From contig NC_007626.1 of NCBI RefSeq assembly GCF_000009985.1, forward strand, positions 2,409,942-2,473,941: DNA of 64,000 nucleotides, given 5' to 3'. Shown here in pieces: positions 28,601-36,493 of the stretch (within the stretch, counting starts at the first letter, position 1; the number at the start of each line of letters is the position of its first letter). Source of the DNA: Paramagnetospirillum magneticum AMB-1 (GTDB lineage Bacteria; Pseudomonadota; Alphaproteobacteria; Rhodospirillales; Magnetospirillaceae). The translations under genes and the position numbers were made by a program. The notes below the pieces were generated by a model. That model was given only the letters and a program-made list of their open reading frames with translations. It did not search any database and was not told the DNA's origin.

Positions 28601-29260
28601 CCCGGCGCCGAGAAGGAAGGCCAACTGATCGTCAAGACCGTGGAGAACCAGGGCAAGCCGACGGCCATCTACTCCAAGGGCACCGCCCAGGAGAAGGTGT
28701 TGCGCGAGCTGGAGCAGCCGCCCGAGGTTCTGCACATCGCTACCCACGGCTTCTTCCTCAAGGCCGACGACACGCTCCGCAAGCGCCTGCTGAAGCTGCA
28801 GCGCTCGTCGGACTTCCAGTTCCCGCCGCCCGGCGACAATCCGCTGCTGCGCGCCGGACTGGCCTTTGCCGGCATCAACTCCAACGCCCAGGTACTGGGC
28901 GACATCGACACCGACAATGACGGCGTGCTGACGGCGCTTGAGGTCCTGGGCCTCGACCTGACTGGGACGCAGCTGGCCATTCTGTCGGCCTGCGAAACCG
29001 GCCTGGGCGAGGTGCATGAGGGTGAGGGCGTCTACGGTCTGCGCCGTTCCTTCCAGGAGGCCGGGGCCCGCTCGGTGGTGTCCTCTCTGTGGGAAGTCAG
29101 CGACGCCGGAACCCAGACCTTGATGGCGGCCCTTTACAAAAGGCTTCTGGCGGGCAAGACTCCGCATGACGCCTTGCGGGAGGCTCAACTGGAAATGCTG
29201 CGTAACAGCCAGTGGAGCATGCCGTATATCTGGTCGGCATTTTTCATGGTCGGCGGCTGA
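25604..29260 (+). CDS. Exported TPR-CHAT caspase-like protease
   Basis: A 1218-residue protein. A signal peptide (residues 1-26, ending SPAFAQS) predicts export to the periplasm. About residues 120-640 are tandem tetratricopeptide repeats of the kinesin-light-chain type, with recurring HPxT and NNLA-LY segments. The C-terminal CHAT domain (about 840-1217) has a caspase-like dyad, H1048 in HIATHG and C1130 in SACETG. CHAT peptidases cleave partner proteins after a sensor signal; the target is unknown. It follows the cyclase by 65 bases, and its stop codon shares one base with the next start, so translation is coupled. Confidence 0.9.
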   Translation: MMASRALTLLGGAALAVLVAASPAFAQSADDLIAQARQAMQAGKGADVQRLDAEITKARSVLPAWVAEKQQAASAVPQPKQRAAMLWNRVHQQAIASAGGGDLPKAVDEAAQALSVAKDNLGEGHLATIISATDLAALQHLAGRIEEAEANYALAVKLSQAALGDAHPETVKVSQALAGLYQSQAKYDQAAKVYEAAVKASTAGLGALHPQTLGLQLSLARLQINASKTKDADKLLETTCAASRKVYGEAHGEFSRCLASQGAFKRVQGDYTAAATLLDQAVAIQKLAVAPTDPLSLSTRVEAGGLYHRQGRLAESQQILESAVRDAQTANDQQNLLSAKGDLADVLDDRGEYDAAEKMAKEVLDAQTTALGAAHPNTVAALSSLASIYRKQGRLLEAEKTFMEAWERYRKVLGTDHRSTVIAANNVGEILEKEGIYERAEPFLRGALDGGRKAFGETHPATLTTMNNLALLYESQGVFDKAEPLYQSVITVFGKTIGPKHPDTIAATNNLAYLYMLKGEYDRAAPMFKTVHEAWVKAYGPKHQNTLKALNNLARALHKQGKLGEAEKAFDTALAGRRSVLGEKHLDTLRSMHDLAALYRTQKKLKEAEALLVKTLAGDEAVMGPAHPYTFETLNTLAGVQEDMGDIKAAFATRQTTFKRRTEFLNRVLYVTGDNAREGYVRLHAPELAAYVALLTRLDEPTAGKALMEVSLNRKGLLLKVASEIQQVTRLSRDPELTKLTEELAEVRKRLAALTLSGPTEETKDNHVEVINGLEEKINDLQGALGRSSTRFQQSVAPIALDDLVKAMPANAVVVDFFIYGEDGKQKLVAATLRKDGDNPVYGLVKYDSVKTIDDIIVKYRTDIQNEEIEMDDLLDVGQQVHKLIWQPLERALGGRTKVYIIPDGMLNIAPISAMVEPNRKYLIERIDLHVLNSSRDLLPSSIPAAKGGYLINAGPDYNTEEVTGKATLEKARSRSAGNDVQSSVRGMSGMRGLKFDPLPGAEKEGQLIVKTVENQGKPTAIYSKGTAQEKVLRELEQPPEVLHIATHGFFLKADDTLRKRLLKLQRSSDFQFPPPGDNPLLRAGLAFAGINSNAQVLGDIDTDNDGVLTALEVLGLDLTGTQLAILSACETGLGEVHEGEGVYGLRRSFQEAGARSVVSSLWEVSDAGTQTLMAALYKRLLAGKTPHDALREAQLEMLRNSQWSMPYIWSAFFMVGG

Positions 29261-31539
29261 TGGCGAAATTGGGGCGTCAGTCCAAGCCGGCGCCGGAAAG
29301 CGGTCCTGTGGGGGGAAGCCGCATGCGTGTGGTCGCTGTATCGTCGGGAATCAGCTGGGTCGAGGTCCCGGAGGCGGATCTGCGCGTCCTGTGCGGCTGT
29401 CCCGCCGACAGCGTCAAGCACCTGATCAAGCGCGGCCTGATCGTTCCCACCGAGCGGGCCGGCGTCGCCTTCGAGACCGGCCCCAACGCCATCTTGCTGT
29501 CAGACGTGCCGCTGCAGAACGGCGCCTTTTCCAACCTGTCCGAATTCCCCATCCTGCAGATGCTCTATCGCCAGGGCATGATCATTCCAGGCCACCCCAA
29601 TTGCTCGGGGCGCAAGCCGCTGCTGTTGGGACTGGCCCAGCAGGTCGAGGCGCAGATGGAATACGTCATGCGCGGCAATTACGGCCTGCTGTCTGAAGAA
29701 GAAATGATGGCCGTCGGTGTTCCTGAGGACATGGCTGCCGAGTGGATGCGCATGAAGCTGCGCTTCGCCTTTGGGGCCATCCGGCCTCCCCAGGACCTGA
29801 TCGACACCTGCATCATCGGCGACGGCCCGGTCATCCTGCCCGGCGGCGTGACGGTGCGGCGCCTGGAACTCAACATCTTCGAATTCGCCTATGACGGCGA
29901 GACGGCCATGGTCGATCTCAATCTGGCGGCGGGCCATACCTACGAGACTCCCTATCACCTGGGCTATCACGACCTGGAGCGCGAGTATTTCTCGGTGGTC
30001 CATTCGGGCGAGGGCGACGGCTGGGACCCGGAACGGGCAGCCATGTCCTCCATTCTGATGTTCCAGGGCAAGATCTACCTGATCGACGCCGGTCCCAACA
30101 TCCATTCGGCGCTGCAGGCGCTGGGTATCGGCGTGCAGGAGGTGGAGGGCATCTTTCACACCCATTGCCATGACGACCATTTCTGCGGCCTGACCACCCT
30201 GTTCCGCGCCGATCATCGCATCAAGTATTACGCCCTGCCGGCGGTGCGCTCTTCGGTGGCCAAGAAGCTGGCGGCGCTGACCAATATCGGCGAGGATTCC
30301 TTCGGCGAGTATTTCGAGATCTGCGATCTGTCCCTGGGAGTCTGGAACGATATCGACGGGCTGGAGGTGCGTCCCATCTTCTCTCCCCACCCGGTGGAAA
30401 CCACCGTGTTTCACTTCCGCACCCCGTGGGAGGACGGCTTCCGGTCCTACGCCCATATGGCCGACATCGTCTCGCTGGACGTGCTGGGCCAGATGGTCGA
30501 CGACGACGAGACCCGCCACGGCATAAGCAGCGAGCTTATGACCCAGGTCTGCGCAGATTACCTGGTGCCCGCCGACGTCAAGAAGCTGGATATCGGCGGC
30601 GGCCTGATCCATGGCTGCGCCGAGGATTTCCGCGAGGACCAGTCGGGCAAGATCATTCTGTCCCACACTGCTTTGGCGCTGACCAAGGCGCAGAAGAGCA
30701 TCGGATCCGGTGCGCCGTTCGGCACGGTGGACGCCCTGATCCCGTCCTACCAGGAATACCGGGTGCGCGCCGCCCACGGCTATCTGGCCGAGTATTTCCT
30801 GGGGGTGCCCGAGCATCAGATCCGCATTCTGCTCAATCACCCTGTGGTGACCTTCAATCCGGAAACCATCCTGCTGCGCGAGGGCAGCTATTGCGAGGAC
30901 GTGCACCTGATCCTCACCGGGCTGGTGGAAACCATCGAGCCGGATTCGGACCAGACCGCCACCCTTTCGGCGGGTGCCATGATCGGCGAGTCCTATGCCC
31001 TGTCGGGAGAGCCGTCCTTCGAGACCTATCGGGCGCTGTCCTTCGTGCGCGCCCTCAAGATCCCCGCCGTGCTGTACCGCAGCCTGGTGGAGCGCAACGA
31101 GATGAGCGAGCGCATCTCGCGCCTTGCCGACCTGCGTAATTTCTTCAATCACACTTGGCTGTTCGGCGAAAGCCTGTCCAACCTGACCGAGGTGCGCATC
31201 GCCGAGACCTGCCAGCCCTATTACCTGGCCACCGGCGAGGAAATCGACATGACCGGCCAGGACTTCGTGTTCATGGTGCGGGACGGTCGCATCGATCGCT
31301 ATTTCGATGGTGCAGTGGTGGAGTATTGCGGCATCGGCGAGCCCCTGAACGAGTCCGAGGTGCTGTTCTCCCAGGCAGGGGAGGGGCGTCTGGTCGCCGC
31401 CATGCGCAGCGAGCTTCTGCTGGTGCCCGGCGCCATGGTACGCGCCATTCCGGTGGCGCGCTGGAAGCTGCTGGAATTGTACCAGCGCCGCCAGCGTACG
31501 TTCTCGTCCCTGCGGCAGGAAGCGGGGATGGTGCCTTGA
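29260..31539 (+). CDS. Metallo-beta-lactamase fold protein with cyclic-nucleotide-binding-like barrels
   Basis: A 759-residue protein. After a roughly 250-residue N-terminal region of unknown fold comes a metallo-beta-lactamase domain with a complete H302-x-H304-x-D306-H307 metal motif, suggesting a hydrolase or phosphodiesterase. The C-terminal third has one cyclic-nucleotide-binding-like barrel near 530-610 (IGESYALSGEPSFETY) and probably a second near 650-730. The phosphate-cassette Arg expected in the first barrel is absent. The ATG at 29260 overlaps the CHAT stop. Co-occurrence with a cyclase suggests cAMP degradation or sensing; that role is inferred. Confidence 0.82.
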   Translation: MAKLGRQSKPAPESGPVGGSRMRVVAVSSGISWVEVPEADLRVLCGCPADSVKHLIKRGLIVPTERAGVAFETGPNAILLSDVPLQNGAFSNLSEFPILQMLYRQGMIIPGHPNCSGRKPLLLGLAQQVEAQMEYVMRGNYGLLSEEEMMAVGVPEDMAAEWMRMKLRFAFGAIRPPQDLIDTCIIGDGPVILPGGVTVRRLELNIFEFAYDGETAMVDLNLAAGHTYETPYHLGYHDLEREYFSVVHSGEGDGWDPERAAMSSILMFQGKIYLIDAGPNIHSALQALGIGVQEVEGIFHTHCHDDHFCGLTTLFRADHRIKYYALPAVRSSVAKKLAALTNIGEDSFGEYFEICDLSLGVWNDIDGLEVRPIFSPHPVETTVFHFRTPWEDGFRSYAHMADIVSLDVLGQMVDDDETRHGISSELMTQVCADYLVPADVKKLDIGGGLIHGCAEDFREDQSGKIILSHTALALTKAQKSIGSGAPFGTVDALIPSYQEYRVRAAHGYLAEYFLGVPEHQIRILLNHPVVTFNPETILLREGSYCEDVHLILTGLVETIEPDSDQTATLSAGAMIGESYALSGEPSFETYRALSFVRALKIPAVLYRSLVERNEMSERISRLADLRNFFNHTWLFGESLSNLTEVRIAETCQPYYLATGEEIDMTGQDFVFMVRDGRIDRYFDGAVVEYCGIGEPLNESEVLFSQAGEGRLVAAMRSELLLVPGAMVRAIPVARWKLLELYQRRQRTFSSLRQEAGMVP

Positions 31540-31994
31540 GGTCACTGTCGGTTGTGGTTCTGGCCGGACTTGTGGTTGCGGGCTGCGCCTCCATGGCCAA
31601 TGGGCCGTCTTCCGAGGTTAATATCGCCACTCAGCCGGTCGGGGCGCGCTGCACCTTGAGCGGAGCCGATGGATTCTCGGCCGAAATCGCCACGCCGGAG
31701 ACCCTGTCGGTGCCACACAAGGCCGCACCGGTCACCGTCACCTGCATGGCCCCCGGCTATCGCCGCACCGTCCATACCTTGACCTCCAGTGGCAGCGGCT
31801 GGTTGTGGGCCAATTCCGCCTTCATTGTCTTCACGGGTGGCGGTGCCGTGCTGGGAATGATGGTCGACGAGGCGGTGGGGGCCAGCACCAGTTACCGCCG
31901 GGACTTCAACATGGACCTGGAGGCCGATGCCGGCCGGCGCATTCGCGCCACGCAGCGCAACGGTGGGCCTACTTTCGATCTCAAGACGCCATAA
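31536..31994 (+). CDS. Lipoprotein, possibly PEGA-like
   Basis: A 152-residue lipoprotein that starts at a TTG overlapping the stop of the previous gene (TTGA). The N-terminus has a hydrophobic run ending in a VVAGC lipobox, so Cys would be lipidated after cleavage. The mature part begins with a PEGA-like pattern (TQPVGARC ... APGYRR) and later has a hydrophobic stretch near residues 90-110. The TTG start and tight coupling suggest it belongs to the cassette as its outer-membrane or periplasmic anchor. An earlier ATG in the same frame lies inside the upstream gene and is not used. Confidence 0.7.
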   Translation: MRSLSVVVLAGLVVAGCASMANGPSSEVNIATQPVGARCTLSGADGFSAEIATPETLSVPHKAAPVTVTCMAPGYRRTVHTLTSSGSGWLWANSAFIVFTGGGAVLGMMVDEAVGASTSYRRDFNMDLEADAGRRIRATQRNGGPTFDLKTP

Positions 31995-32062
31995 TCTGTT
32001 TCTTGCCTACCAATACTTTCGGGAGCATCCTTTCCGCTGGGTCGGGAAGGAGGATTTGGCGC

Positions 32063-32491
32063 ATGGCAAACTGGCAGGAGCACATGCGGACCGGCATCGA
32101 CGTGGTCGATGACGATCACCAGGAGCTGTTCGCCCTGGTCGGGCAGTTCGAAACCGCCAGCAAGACGGCGTCCGGGCAGGTCGATGGCGCGGAAATCGGG
32201 CGAATTCTTGAACGCCTGCAGGCCTATGTGAACGAACATTTCGAGCGCGAGGAAACGGCTCAACTCGAGTCCGGCTACGAAGGCTACGCCGAGAACAAGC
32301 GCCAGCACGACGAACTACGCCGCACCCTGGAAACCTTCCTGGGCAAGCACCGGCGCGGCGAGTGGGGCGACCTCAAGGTAGCCACTGAAAGCATGCGCAG
32401 CTTCCTGGCCATCTGGCTGTCCGAGCACATCATGAAGACTGACCGCAAGATGCGCGGCCGTATTCTGCCCTGGGTGCGCAAGAGGGCCTGA
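32063..32491 (+). CDS. Bacteriohemerythrin-like protein with a substituted iron ligand
   Basis: A 142-residue four-helix-bundle protein of the hemerythrin family, which binds oxygen or NO at a diiron site. Ligand motifs are VVDDDHQELF, HFEREE, the single H82 and the EHIMKTD end. The helix C pair normally reads HxxxH but here is N78-K-R-Q-H82, so one of the five histidines is missing. It may hold a mixed or mononuclear site or only bind structurally. The ATG follows AAGGAGGA at 32047. It lies 68 bases after the lipoprotein and may be the last gene of the cyclase-CHAT cassette. Confidence 0.88.
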   Translation: MANWQEHMRTGIDVVDDDHQELFALVGQFETASKTASGQVDGAEIGRILERLQAYVNEHFEREETAQLESGYEGYAENKRQHDELRRTLETFLGKHRRGEWGDLKVATESMRSFLAIWLSEHIMKTDRKMRGRILPWVRKRA

Positions 32492-32507
32492 GGCCGAGGG
32501 GGATCAA

Positions 32508-32533
32508 GGGGGCTCAAGTCCTTTGAGAGCCCC
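32508..32533. terminator. Hairpin between convergent hemerythrin and protease genes
   Basis: A GGGGCTCAA / TTGAGAGCCCC inverted repeat with one bulge lies between the two convergent stops. An A/T-rich flank follows on the plus side. It probably acts as a shared terminator. Confidence 0.55.
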
Positions 32534-32546
32534 AAAAGACTACGGT

Positions 32547-34217
32547 CTATTCCATACGACATTCGATGAAGACGGTGACGCGCTTGATGCGCTCGCCCAC
32601 GTCGGCCACCGACAACTGGGCGCTGGACTCGGCGGTCTGGTACGACACGCCGTTGCTGTCCAGATAGCTCCGCGCTAGATCGGCCTTGATGGCGAAGTTG
32701 ATGTTCTGGGGCAGGTCGCCGGTCTTGTCGGCGATCTTCATGGCGTTCAGCTTGGACGTCACGATGCCGACGATATTGCCGCTCATGTCGATGAGCGGGC
32801 CGCCGGAATTTCCCTTCTGCACCGGGGCGGTGATCTGGTAATGGCGCGGGTCGCCGCGCATGCCGTTGAGGGCGCTGACCACGCCGGCGGTGACATTGGG
32901 TTCGCGCGACAGCAGCGAGGACAGGGGGAAGCCGATCACCACCACTTCGTCGCCCGACCGCAGCGGCCGGTCCTGGCGGAAGCGGGCGACCTCCGGCAGG
33001 CGTAGCGAGGTCTTGAGCAGGGCCATGTCGTTGGCGCTGTCCTTGGCCTTCAACGACACCACCTGGGCGGGGGCGTCCTGGGGCTTGATGGTGATGCTGC
33101 GGCACTGCTCCACCACATGGGCATTGGTCATCACTACGCCGTCGGCCGAGACCACGAAGCCCGATCCGGACGAGATCTTGCCGCTGGTGGCCGGGGGCGG
33201 AGTGGTGGCCGATTGCTGTCCCGGCGGCATGGGGGCGCGGGACGCGGGCGAGACCACCTGGGCCGAGGGCTGTCCCGGCGCGGCATTGGGGCGCCACAGG
33301 GCGACCCGGCCGCGAAGGGCCTCAAGCTCGGCCGGCGACAGGCGCGTGCCGGCGGCATCGCGCTCCTTCTCGTAATTGGCCTTCAGATTGGCGGGCGCCC
33401 GTTCGGCCCCCAGGGCCATCCAGAAATAGCCCTCAGCCTGGGATTTCGGGACGCCGCTGCCGTTGAGGTACATGACGCCGAGATTGTGCTGCGACTGGGG
33501 GTGTCCCTGGTCGGCGGCCTTGCGGAACCAGGGGGCGGCCTTGGCCGCATCCTTTTCCACGCCGCCCTGGCCCAGCAGATAGGCCACGCCGACGATGAAC
33601 TGGGCGACGGGGCGTCCGGCCTCGGCCGCCGGGCGGGCGTATTCCAGGGCCTTGACCTTGTCGGTGGGCATGGCCCGGCCGTCCCAGGAATATTGGGCGA
33701 GGCGATCGAGGGAGGGCGGCCAGTCCTTTTCGGCGCCCCGCTTGAAATATTCGATGCCGCGCCCTTCGTCCTTGTTGATGCCCAGGCCGTTGAAATGAAT
33801 CTCGCCCATGGCATGCAGGGCTTCCGGCTGGCCCTTGTCGGCGGAGCGCCCGAACCAGACCAGGGCCTGGGAGATGTCCTTGGGAACGGCGCGGCCGTTG
33901 AAATAGGCGCTGCCCAGCCAGTACTGGGCCAGGGAATCGCCGCTGGCCGCCGCGGCGTTGAGCAGCTTCAGCGCCTCGACATCGTCCCGGGTGCCGCCCA
34001 GGCCTTCGAACAGCATGTGACCAAGCCGGGCCTGGGCCGCGGCGTTGCCCTGGGTGGCCAGGGGCCTGAATTCCCGGATGGCGGAGGTCCAGTCCCGCTT
34101 CTGATAGGCCGTCAGGCCCTCGTCATAGCCGGCCAGGGCCGGGACCGCCCCCAGGGCCAGAAAGGCGGCGAGGGCGAACGGGGCGAGCGGTCGGGCCATC
34201 CGGGGGCGCTGGGTCAT
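32547..34217 (-). CDS. Sel1-repeat protein fused to a trypsin-like serine protease
   Basis: A 556-residue exported protein. A signal peptide (residues 1-29) precedes about seven Sel1/TPR-like repeats (residues 35-270) with the pattern AQxxLGxxYxxGxGVxKDxxxAxxWFxxAAxxG. A proline-rich linker leads to a DegP/HtrA-type trypsin domain (about 345-545) with catalytic H367, D397 and S471 (GNSGGP). There is no PDZ domain; the Sel1 region may choose substrates or regulators. It is followed by a four-base gap to the MCP-tip gene upstream on the same strand. Role in envelope proteostasis is inferred from the family. Confidence 0.9.
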   Translation of the reverse strand: MTQRPRMARPLAPFALAAFLALGAVPALAGYDEGLTAYQKRDWTSAIREFRPLATQGNAAAQARLGHMLFEGLGGTRDDVEALKLLNAAAASGDSLAQYWLGSAYFNGRAVPKDISQALVWFGRSADKGQPEALHAMGEIHFNGLGINKDEGRGIEYFKRGAEKDWPPSLDRLAQYSWDGRAMPTDKVKALEYARPAAEAGRPVAQFIVGVAYLLGQGGVEKDAAKAAPWFRKAADQGHPQSQHNLGVMYLNGSGVPKSQAEGYFWMALGAERAPANLKANYEKERDAAGTRLSPAELEALRGRVALWRPNAAPGQPSAQVVSPASRAPMPPGQQSATTPPPATSGKISSGSGFVVSADGVVMTNAHVVEQCRSITIKPQDAPAQVVSLKAKDSANDMALLKTSLRLPEVARFRQDRPLRSGDEVVVIGFPLSSLLSREPNVTAGVVSALNGMRGDPRHYQITAPVQKGNSGGPLIDMSGNIVGIVTSKLNAMKIADKTGDLPQNINFAIKADLARSYLDSNGVSYQTAESSAQLSVADVGERIKRVTVFIECRME

Positions 34218-34221
34218 GGGA

Positions 34222-34518
34222 TTATTCGGCGGCGTCGGCTCGCAGGCGCCCGGCCAGCTTGCCCAGTTCCTCCACGGCGGCGCCCATCTCGGCTTCCAGC
34301 GACTGGGTGATGCCGTCGATGCTTTCGGACACGTTCTTCACCTCGCCGGCCACCACGGCGAAGCCCTTGCCGGCCTCGCCGGCGCGGGCGGCTTCGATCA
34401 GCGCGTTCAGCGCCAGGATGCGGGTGGTGCCGGTAACCTTCTTGATTTCCTCGACCTTGCGGGACACTACGTCGGCGAGGGTGGCGGTCAATTCGATAAT
34501 ACGTTCCTGATCGGACAT
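34222..34518 (-). CDS. 98-residue methyl-accepting chemotaxis signalling-tip protein
   Basis: Starting at the ATG at 34518, this short cytoplasmic protein consists almost only of the MCP hairpin tip: LALNALIEAARAGEAGKGF, followed by AVVAGEV. That is the kinase/CheW contact region. No membrane span, sensor or HAMP is present, and no tail long enough for methylation helices. The frame continues upstream to 34602, but nothing there looks coding. It precedes the Sel1-trypsin gene with a four-base gap. It may dimerise and act as a decoy or adaptor for CheA/CheW, or be the remnant of a longer receptor. Confidence 0.72.
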   Translation of the reverse strand: MSDQERIIELTATLADVVSRKVEEIKKVTGTTRILALNALIEAARAGEAGKGFAVVAGEVKNVSESIDGITQSLEAEMGAAVEELGKLAGRLRADAAE

Positions 34519-34667
34519 GGTGTGGCTTCCCGCAAGAGTGATAACCCCAGTGTAAGGGGGGACCGGGCGGCGGGCAATCGCCTGCTTGTATAAATCGTCC
34601 ATAAGGTTTGGGTCTGGCCCGGGTCTATGTCATTGTGCGGTGCATCATGACGCAGGGAGCGACGGAT

Positions 34668-35447
34668 ATGACCATCATGCGGTGCGAGATGGACGGCAAG
34701 CTGGCCATCATCACCATGACCAACCAGGCCAAGCGCAATGTGCTGTCGGAAGCGATGATCGACGGCATCATCGCCGGTCTGGAGCAGGCGTCCCAGGCCA
34801 AGGCGCGCGTCGTCATCCTGCGGGCCGAGCCGGGGTGCAAAGTCTGGTCGGCCGGGCATGACGTCTCGGAACTTCCCGCCGCCCACCGCGACCCCCTGGG
34901 TTGGAGTGATCCCCTGCGGGTGGTGATTCGCGCCATCGAGGAATTCCCGGCGCCGGTGATCGCCCTGATCGAGGGCGGCGTCTGGGGCGGCGCCTGCGAA
35001 ATGGCCCTGGCCTGCGACATCGTGGTGGCGACGCCGGATTCCACCTTCGCCCTGACCCCGGCCAAGCTGGGGATTCCCTATAATGTCTCTGGCCTACTGA
35101 CCTTCATGAACGTCACCGGCATTCACATGGTGCGCGAGATGGCTTTCACCGCCCGCCCGATCTCGGCCCAGCGGGCCCAGGCCCTGGGCATCGTCAACCA
35201 TGTGCGCGGCGCCGAGGAGATCACCTATTACTGCACCATGCTGGCGCGCGACATCGAGAAGCTGGCCCCGCTGGCCATCGCGGTGATGAAGGAGGAGATG
35301 CGGGTCCTGGCCTCGGCCCATTCCATCACGCCGCGCATGTTCGAGCGGGTGCAGGGCCTGCGTCGCAAGGTCTACGACAGCCAGGACTATCAGGAGGGTG
35401 TGCGGGCCTTCAAGGAGAAGCGCCAGCCCAACTTCACCGGGGAGTGA
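34668..35447 (+). CDS. Enoyl-CoA hydratase/isomerase family, methylmalonyl-CoA decarboxylase-like
   Basis: A 259-residue crotonase-fold enzyme resembling ScpB/YgfG methylmalonyl-CoA decarboxylase: SAGHDVSEL oxyanion loop, GGVWGGACEMALACD helix, TPAKLGIPYN loop and a C-terminal RRKVYDSQDYQEG segment. It should act on a branched acyl-CoA, linking propionyl-CoA and methylmalonyl-CoA. The ATG at 34668 comes after GGGAGC; an in-frame ATG at 34647 is possible. It is divergent from the MCP-tip gene and convergent with the next gene, ending on the base before that gene's stop. No pathway partner is adjacent. Confidence 0.85.
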   Translation: MTIMRCEMDGKLAIITMTNQAKRNVLSEAMIDGIIAGLEQASQAKARVVILRAEPGCKVWSAGHDVSELPAAHRDPLGWSDPLRVVIRAIEEFPAPVIALIEGGVWGGACEMALACDIVVATPDSTFALTPAKLGIPYNVSGLLTFMNVTGIHMVREMAFTARPISAQRAQALGIVNHVRGAEEITYYCTMLARDIEKLAPLAIAVMKEEMRVLASAHSITPRMFERVQGLRRKVYDSQDYQEGVRAFKEKRQPNFTGE

Positions 35448-36371
35448 TCAAGCCGCGCTGCGGGCGAAGGCGCCGTTGATCAGGCTTGCCACCCGATCGG
35501 CCTGGCGGTCCTTGAAGGCGCTCCACCAGGCGATCACCTGGGCCTGCAGGGCGGCATAGCGCCCGGGCTCTGCCTCCGCCGTGCTCCACCATTGGGGAAG
35601 CTCCTCCCAAGACTTCAGGATCACCGCCGGGATGCCGCCGGCAGTGCGCTCGTCATGCAGGAACGGCGCGTCCAGGCAGACCGGGATGGCTCCGGTTTCC
35701 AGGGCGTCGTAGAGGCGGATGGTCTCCACCGAATTGCCGGTGGGCACCAGGGCGAAGCGGGTATTCTCCATCAGGGCGCGATAGCTGTGCGGGCTGAACT
35801 CGCCGCCGAATTTGAGTGAGGTCTCAAGCCTGGCCGGAAGGCCATGGGCGCCGATCACCTCCATCATCCGGTGGCGGTCGGCCAGTTCGGGCGGCGTGCG
35901 CCCGACGAAGCTCATCTGGTGGGTGCGCAACGCGAAGGGCAGCAGCGTCTCGGGAGGGCACGGCCCCACCCCGGTGCGATAGCCGTTGGGTACCCAGAGG
36001 ACGCCCTGGCAGCGGCTTCCCGCCGGAATCTCCAGGACGTCGGGGCGCCAGTAATTGCGCAGGACGTAATCCACCCTGGGGTAATAGGAGCAATCGGCCG
36101 ACAGCGTCTCGTCGGCCATATGCAGGACGCCCACATTGCGGAACGGCGCATTGGCGAAGGAATTCACCACCGGAGACAGCCGATTCTCGAAATCGATGAT
36201 CAGGACGTCGTCCATGGCCTGCAATTGCTGGCCCTGCTCGCCCAGCACGATCCGGACCGGCCTGTCGACCCGGGCCAGCAGCACGTCGCGGATAAAACCC
36301 GTCTCCATGATGAAGTCGTACAACTGGCGGGGGGCCAGGACGCTGAGAACCCTGCTGTCCGCGCGTGTCAT
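35448..36371 (-). CDS. Exostosin/RXYLT1-like glycosyltransferase domain protein
   Basis: A 307-residue protein with the two landmarks of the exostosin-like C-terminal glycosyltransferase fold: a MSFVGRT strand-loop and a later RFALVPTGNSVETIRLYDAL segment followed by GAIPVCLD. It probably transfers a sugar to a surface polysaccharide. The reading frame continues into the tRNA-Asn gene upstream, but the ATG at 36371 follows the tRNA terminator and is the natural start. No capsule or O-antigen operon is adjacent, so the acceptor is unknown. Confidence 0.75.
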   Translation of the reverse strand: MTRADSRVLSVLAPRQLYDFIMETGFIRDVLLARVDRPVRIVLGEQGQQLQAMDDVLIIDFENRLSPVVNSFANAPFRNVGVLHMADETLSADCSYYPRVDYVLRNYWRPDVLEIPAGSRCQGVLWVPNGYRTGVGPCPPETLLPFALRTHQMSFVGRTPPELADRHRMMEVIGAHGLPARLETSLKFGGEFSPHSYRALMENTRFALVPTGNSVETIRLYDALETGAIPVCLDAPFLHDERTAGGIPAVILKSWEELPQWWSTAEAEPGRYAALQAQVIAWWSAFKDRQADRVASLINGAFARSAA

Positions 36372-36449
36372 GGAAAAGGAGCTCCGGCTCTGTTGCGGTT
36401 GGGCCGCGCCAAGATAGCCGAAACCGAGGCCGGCAGGAAGGTCGGGCCG

Positions 36450-36488
36450 AAAAGGAAAGAGGCCGGAAACCTGTAGGTTTCCGGCCTC
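36450..36488 (-). terminator. Terminator of the tRNA-Cys/tRNA-Asn unit
   Basis: A perfect 13-bp stem (36459-36471 with 36476-36488) with a 4-base loop. On the minus strand it is followed by a TTTCCTTTT tract. It lies six bases after the tRNA-Asn CCA end. Confidence 0.88.
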
Positions 36489-36493
36489 TTGAT

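Noticed and set aside
25535..29188. 1217-codon ORF antisense to the CHAT gene
   Set aside because: Amino-acid composition is Gly/Gln/His-rich, there are no domains, and it mirrors a gene with clear signal peptide and catalytic motifs. GC-rich shadow.
29500..31545. 681-codon ORF antisense to the MBL gene
   Set aside because: Shadow of codon bias; no start signal or motif.
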